Source of the DNA: Pyrus communis
Taxonomy: Eukaryota > Streptophyta > Magnoliopsida > Rosales > Rosaceae
Direction: 5' to 3'
NCBI RefSeq assembly: GCF_963583255.1
Contig: NC_084810.1
Span: 10,313,853-10,377,852 of the forward strand
DNA: 64,000 bases
This document shows, in pieces, positions 58,503 to 64,000 of the stretch (its first letter is position 1; the number at the start of each line of letters is the position of its first letter). Made by a program: the position numbers and the translations under genes. The notes beneath the pieces are model-generated. The model saw only the letters and a list, made by a program, of their open reading frames with translations. It made no database searches and had not been told where the DNA came from.

Positions 58503-58650
58503 CTAAATACAAGTTTGAGAGGGGTATACTTGAAGTTTGTTGTTTGGCTTTTATTTGAACAATAACGATATTGTTGCTTTTGCGTTTCTTTTGGTTGAAA
58601 TGATGGTATTGTCTTGTCATTTAATTTCAACTTTGCTTGGTTGAAACTTT
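58503..58650. repeat. Dispersed direct repeat, copy 2
   Basis: Second copy of 57380-57520. Confidence 0.7.
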
Positions 58651-59175
58651 AGAAATTCATTTTACTTTATTTAGTTTATTTTTGTATGGATGGTGACAAG
58701 ATCGGCCTTTAGAATTTGGGGGTTCTAGGTGAGCCTTCGAAGTGGGGCCCTAAAGTTCTTTGACCCCCGGTTCTTTGTACATGCATAAAAAAATATTCAT
58801 TAAATACATAAAAAATTATATTTCTACATCAAATATCATTTAAAAATTAATATCAAAAGGAGATAGATATACAAACATTACTCAAATATTACACATCTCG
58901 TGTTTTTAGATGCAAATGTACTAAATGTTTGTAGTCAAGAGTCTAAAATTGACAGTGAAGAACAATAAAACTTGATGATCAAGAGAGTAAAGAACAATAA
59001 AACTTGATTGATGAGTATAATAAATTCAACGCCAATTGTTTCTTTTGTGTTTTTTATCTAAAATCAACATCACACTAACGAATCGAATATTAAAATAATC
59101 TATTAAATAATAAATTATCGAAAAGCAAAATATAAGTTCAAAGTTTTGATTACCTTAAAGTACAATCTTCAAGAC
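58651..59175. other. Non-coding stretch, no gene seen
   Basis: Very AT-rich; no coding motif. Confidence 0.4.
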
Positions 59176-61787
59176 TGTGACAACCCATCCTTAAATTTAC
59201 GATTATATTAATTTTAAAAGAGTGAATTGACAAAAATGCATCTAGAGGCAAGGATTGACTTCCGTTTACCATCATTTAGATAGACGTATGACTCATTCTT
59301 TTAGCGTATTTGTGTAGTACGTGACAATACGAATGCTTGGGCATAAACGGAATCAAATTTGAAGCCACGATGGAGATTTTACGAATTTACGAATGTGAAG
59401 AGCGATTTTGTAATTTCATGTTTAAAGATATTTTGTGGCTTGTTTTGTGAGCCATATGGGGCCCACACCCCACTCTTGCCTTGTCCTATATCCCCTCCTT
59501 CTAGAAACCTTGGTTTCTCTCTTTCTCTTTACTCACCCAATCTCTTGTTGCCACCTCACCTCCCTTCACCACTCAACACACTCTCTCTTCATTCATCTCC
59601 CTCAGCTTTCTCTCTAAAACTCTGGACTCTCTCTCATTCTTGGCAACCCGAGACCCCTACACACCTCATTGTTCCAGCGAGCTCCATCACCCCAGTCGTA
59701 CGACAACACCATCTTCCTCACTTCATACCTAGAATCGACGACTAGTTTACAAACCTCGATAGTGGCAGAGGCTATTGTACCTTTCTCCCTCAAGGACCTC
59801 TAACGATTTGTGGACTTTTCCGACCTCGGTAAAGACTCGCACTCCTCCATTTTCTCTTAGTTTTCAGTTTCTAGCTCGATCTCAAGCTTACTCGCAAGTT
59901 TTGGGTAGCTTTTACACATAAATCAACTAGGAGAAAATACTCCTTAGTTTCCGGTGAGGAACTCGAGATTTTGCAGGATTTCTCCGGCCAACTCCGGCCA
60001 CGACTTCGTCCTTCATTGGTATATTTTGAACCCTTACTTCAAGAGCTTCATTTTGATTTTTATTTCATTTCAAACGGTTGAGTTTTGAGCTCTAATAGAG
60101 CCCTAGTTCGCTGCCCAGATTCTGGCTGAATTTGGCGACCTGCAACCGGGTTGACCCAACCCAATTTCAGAAGAAGAGAAAAAAAAAAAAAAAAAAAAAA
60201 AAGCCCAAGTCCAAACCCAGATCCGAACCAGCCGACCCGGACCCATTTAGGGATTTGGAAGGAAGAGTCTAAGGGAATATTCCGTTAAATTTTCAATTAA
60301 CTTTAACAAAATATTCCACTTGAGGATAGAATATTCTATTAAAGTTAGATGTTGACAGTTAGTTGACTTTTTCGAAATTTTCTCAAAAGCCCTTACAGGC
60401 CAATTTCAACAGTCCAAGTCCATTTTTGGCATCTATTTAGTGAAATTCCGAAGTTCTAACATAATTGACTACCTCAACAGCTTGGTTGACTTTTTAGGGT
60501 TGATCGTTGACTTTTCGTTGACTCTTTACAAAATTTGCCCGGGACCTCCTTAGCGTATTTTGACGTCCTGATTCCAAATCTATCATTGGTTTCTTCAAAT
60601 TTAATCGTTTCAGTAAAGTTTTACTAACGGGTCCCAATATTATGGTTAGATGGGATTACTATCGGAGACTTCGACTTTCCTAGTTCGAACGGTTACAACC
60701 TCGCAAATATCTGTGAGTGGGTCTTTTCTTTTATATAGTATACATATATTTATTTAGTTTCCATATATACTTAATAATGAATTTTCTACGTGATGCCATG
60801 ATTAAATAATGTTTATAAGAAATGTCGTACTGTTGGGAAATTCTAAAATAATTCTACGGGATGCATAGGTAAGTTTACTATAAGGTGATGCCTTAATTAG
60901 ATTTATGGACATGAATAGTATTATGTTGATTAGAATTATCATTTATCATTGCATGATTATATATACGATATCTACTCATCGTGTGCTACACTAGTGTTTG
61001 TACTCGCTCAAGCCAGGGCCAGTCTTTCACGTGTATGTTCACATCGCACCATACGCTCACTTTGGATCCATTGTAGGTGCTAGTCATGTCCTGGATTGCT
61101 ATAGGCAATTAGGACTCGTATGTGATGCGCATAGCGCCAATCTTCACGTAATTGTAGTACTAGAGTGTGAATAATTATTACACCCAGTCTTGTTCATGTC
61201 AGAATACCTTTGCATGAACTCGTGTGTCGACATATGTCGATGAGCACTCAATGAGATATGTTTATTTCTGTGAGATATTGTGATTACTAGAAGTGATATG
61301 CCTATTTACGAATTTTGTGACGTATTGAATTCTTGAGATATTGCAGGCTACGGTAAGTATTTTCATACTATACATAGTATGTATATTTTGGAAACTATAC
61401 TTGTTTTACGGCAAGGGGTTATAATGTTTTCAAAAAGGTTTATATAAAACCTTATTTTTAGGCCCACTCACCCTTGTTTTTCACCCCTCCAGGCTTTAAT
61501 ATTGAGCTTTCGTGCCGACAAGAATTCTTGGCAAATCTTGGTATATGTGGTTACCTTCGATGGTATGATTCTCATCTTACCTTACTGTACTTTACTTATG
61601 CTCTGACATCACGTGTGAAATGGGTTCATTCCTGCTCACAAGTGCACTCTTATATTTAGGCATTTTCAGGTTTAAATTTATTCACATTCTCCACATCACT
61701 ACACTTTATGGCTTCGTCACCCTTCTGATGTAGGCCAACACAACTCGATTCGGAGTCTAGGTGGACATTCCAAGTCGAGGTGTGTCA
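59176..61787 (+). mobile_element. Long 5' LTR (2612 bp) of a Ty3/gypsy element
   Basis: Starts tgtgacaaccc and ends ggtgtgtca, directly followed by a primer site. Internal parts at 60960-61220 match the inverted solo LTR at 45417-46795. It contains a CT-rich stretch at 59505-59640 and a poly-A run at 60178-60202. The matching 3' LTR is not in the window, so the element either continues past 64000 or was truncated. Open frames such as 59359-59745 lie inside the LTR and are not genes. Confidence 0.75.
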
Positions 61788-61790
61788 GTT

Positions 61791-61802
61791 TGGTATCAAA
61801 GC
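61791..61802 (+). other. Primer-binding site (Met tRNA type, one mismatch)
   Basis: tggtatcaaagc stands 3 bases after the LTR end; the canonical initiator-Met site is tggtatcagagc. This is the usual primer type of plant chromovirus-like gypsy elements. Confidence 0.75.
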
Positions 61803-62990
61803 ATAAGTTTGGGTAGTATTGCATTCATCACACACGTGATGTAAGCATTCTTGGTTCTTGAACCTAAGTGTCGAATCTTGCCACCTCGTCGAATACGAAA
61901 AATGTGTTAACTTTTCCTAATTTTTGGGCATTTTAGATGACTTATCGACATTCTAGAAGAACATTTCGGCGACCACATCTAGACTTTATACAAAGAACCT
62001 TACTACCAAGGAAAATCCCGATTCGGAGACGAGTTTGTGGCCCTAAAGCAGGGCTATTATGTTGGTAATTGTGTACCATTGAAGACTTTACTCATCAATC
62101 CCACTACTATTATCTCGTCATCTTTACCAACCCTTTTGAGTTAAGAAACCAAAAATAGGTTTAGTTCCTTGGCAGTATCCATTAGCATACCATCTATCAT
62201 AATTCCTACGAATTTTACTTTCGTCGAGATTCCAGAAATGTCTTGAGTGACAACTTGGTGCTAAAACGGCGGCACTCGATAGAAGAACATCTGGGGGATA
62301 TTCACTTTTGGTTCCCGATAGCACTAATCTTCTCAAATGAGCTAGTTATAATTCTGGATCTTCATGAGGAAGATTGAATCTCATTAAACCTATTCTGAAG
62401 TAGGTTATTAGCAAATTCCTTTTTTCGGCATTAGAATATTCCAACCAATACTAGTTTCCCGAATTTCTTTCAGTGATATACTTGTCATTTCGATGAGCAT
62501 AGGTACAAGTGTACGAGTTGTTATACCTGTGGTCAGTAGAAATCCCTGAAGTAGTACGTATTTTCCCTAGAATTAATGAAACCACCTCACATGACCAGTT
62601 CCATACCAATCATCTGAAACCATCTACCCGAGCGGGCTCTAACTTGTAATCAGCCTACAATGGCACTACTAATTGACGATACTATCTGATATACAAGCAC
62701 TGTCAACCAGTATTTAGACAGTATGATTTCTGATACCGGACACAAGTACTCGTATCTGGGAGTGATACCTTTACGCCAGAACACCGGTTCACAATTTCAG
62801 GGTTATGAAACCCCCACCCCTTATTTAATGTGAAATTTCATAATGTCCCAAGAAAGTTATTAAAAAGTTCATTTTAGTCCCTAATTATTTACCCTTTTCA
62901 AATCTATAATTTTTAATTGCTCTTCCACTCTCTAGCTGCCACTTGGCAACACCCTAACTCCTCCCTGCTTTTCCCTTTTTCCCCTACCCT
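61803..62990 (+). pseudogene. Decayed interior of the long-LTR element
   Basis: A short stretch after atgacttatcgacattct encodes a basic peptide like the start of gag (TYRHSRRTFRR), but no frame stays open and no later gag or pol motif is visible. The interior is either deleted or highly degenerate. Confidence 0.4.
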
Positions 62991-62997
62991 GTGACCT

Positions 62998-63060
62998 AGG
63001 GGTGGGCACGGGTCGAGTTGGGCCAAATTTTGAAGGGACCGGACCAGACCTTGGTTCAAA
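62998..63060. mobile_element. Possible hAT-like end
   Basis: taggggtgggcacgggtcg is typical of plant hAT termini with the cgggtcg motif. No partner end is seen and the sequence soon enters the ankyrin fragment. Confidence 0.3.
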
Positions 63061-63089
63061 TGAGATGGGCATAGATTAAAGAAAGTTAC

Positions 63090-63460
63090 CTAGAAGAGTC
63101 TTTTTGAAGCCGATCCGCTCCCTAAGCAAGCAACTCTCTAACACAATCTAAGGATCCACCACGAGCAGCTAAGTGAAGCTGTGTACTTCCAGGGTAGTTG
63201 CACATATATGGTACTACAATCAATCTGACTGTCAAAGTATTACTATAAATCTATAACATGAGTAATAATTAATATAGATAATTACCCATATCCACCAGCT
63301 GAAGCACAAACAAAAGCCCCATTGTCTAAAAAAACATGAACGCACTTTAGCCGTCTTTGGCGGGCAGCTATATGCAATGGGTTGCACCACCTTCATCTCT
63401 TATGTTCACAAATCTCGCAAATCCCCTGTCAATGCCATTCAATGTAGCGTAAACATCACA
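63090..63460 (-). pseudogene. Ankyrin-repeat gene fragment (XBAT/XB3-like)
   Basis: On the minus strand, one exon-like part (about 63460-63286) encodes ARFVNIRDEGGAT, then after a 1-base shift LHIAARQRRLKCVHVFLDNG and AFVCASAGGYG, ending at a GT donor. A second part (63203-63090) encodes PGSTQLHLAARGGSLDCVRE and ADRLQKDSSR, ending at another GT donor. The ankyrin consensus and the ASAGGYG...PGST...LHLAARGGSLDC series recall plant XBAT31/XBAT33/XB3 RING-type ubiquitin ligases. A frameshift near 63375 and a TAG where Trp is expected (LLA*GADRL) indicate a pseudogene. The rest, including the RING domain, is not in the window. Confidence 0.65.
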
Positions 63461-64000
63461 AAACAAGTAAGCACTTCAACACAAAACAAACGACCAAATT
63501 AAGACAAATGAGTACAACAAAAATGGAGGTAAAGTAGAGCTACAGCAAAACAAGATGAGGGAAGGGACATCTCAAAAAGACAAACACAACAAAAACTAAA
63601 GAAATCAATCACAAACCATTTACGATATAGACAAATGATTGCAATCAACAATCCCTACAAACCATTTAAGTACAACCGCAGACTGGATTAAGGAGGCTGT
63701 ACAGATAGCTTAATAATAAAGAAGAACCAAATTGTTTTGGGTTCGAAGCAGTATTTAATCCGTTTCATGTCATAATTTCCCATTCACCTAACAAAACCTT
63801 ATTAGTAGTCTAACAACTCTTGAAGGCTTGAAGCATACATTGTATAATTAAGGATGAGAGGTATTTACTGCAGCAATTGGAATCAAACATTCACAAAGAT
63901 CAAAACGTAGGGAGGGACTACTTGAATCAAAGATGATGAAGTAAGATCTCCATGAAATCAAAGAATACAAGCCTTTACTTCAAATCAATTTACAATTTAT
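63461..64000. other. Unassigned end of window
   Basis: No motif found. It may be intron of the ankyrin fragment on the minus strand, or spacer. Confidence 0.4.

Noticed and set aside
59359..59745. 128-codon Ser/Leu/Pro-rich frame
   Set aside because: Lies in a CT-rich part of an LTR and has no domain; likely chance.

Overview
This window is nuclear DNA of a flowering plant: AT-rich, densely packed with LTR retrotransposons, and carrying two intact plant-type genes. The tRNA-derived SINE copies and general repeat style remind me of Rosaceae such as apple or pear, but that placement is a tentative inference. There are no operons, CRISPR arrays or bacterial features.

Region 1-8.6 kb is a graveyard of duplicated and broken sequence. 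A direct repeat of about 1 kb occurs at 1-1006 and again at 6456-7461. Between the copies lie the 5' end of an F-box gene, a SINE, a fragment of a locally repeated gene-like sequence, one hAT-like terminus, and a satellite block of five ~346-bp units with an alternating A-B order that ends in a perfect palindrome. A solo LTR (TSD gattt) follows. At 8.6-13.5 kb sits a nearly intact Ty1/copia element on the minus strand (TSD cttgt). It split one arm of an inverted repeat whose second arm lies at 14.1-14.5 kb.

Region 15.7-28.9 kb is one 13.2-kb Ty3/gypsy element of Tat type (TSD gtatc). It has a degenerate gag-pol with two RNase H domains on the plus strand. Between pol and the 3' LTR it carries an antisense, intron-containing gene encoding a plant mobile domain (PMD) and a coiled coil. 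Region 29.4-39.0 kb is an older, 5'-truncated copia relic that was split by a 6.1-kb Athila-like gag-only element (TSD tgaca).

Region 39-47 kb is a tandem segmental duplication with two solo LTRs and a SINE inserted in it; a third partial copy lies at 14.9-15.6 kb. The genic part follows: an intronless NF-YB3-like CCAAT-binding subunit gene (47917-48504, plus) and a CFIm68/CPSF6-like RNA-binding protein gene (53526-55667, minus) with a MITE just upstream. The last 5 kb holds a 2.6-kb LTR with its primer-binding site, the start of that element's interior, and a broken ankyrin-repeat gene fragment (XBAT/XB3-like).

The two intact genes act in different processes, transcription (NF-Y) and mRNA 3'-end formation (CFIm), and nothing in the sequence ties them together. 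Most of the story is insertion stratigraphy: four complete LTR insertions or solo LTRs have perfect 5-bp target duplications, and several insertion points can be checked against uninterrupted paralogous copies inside the same window.
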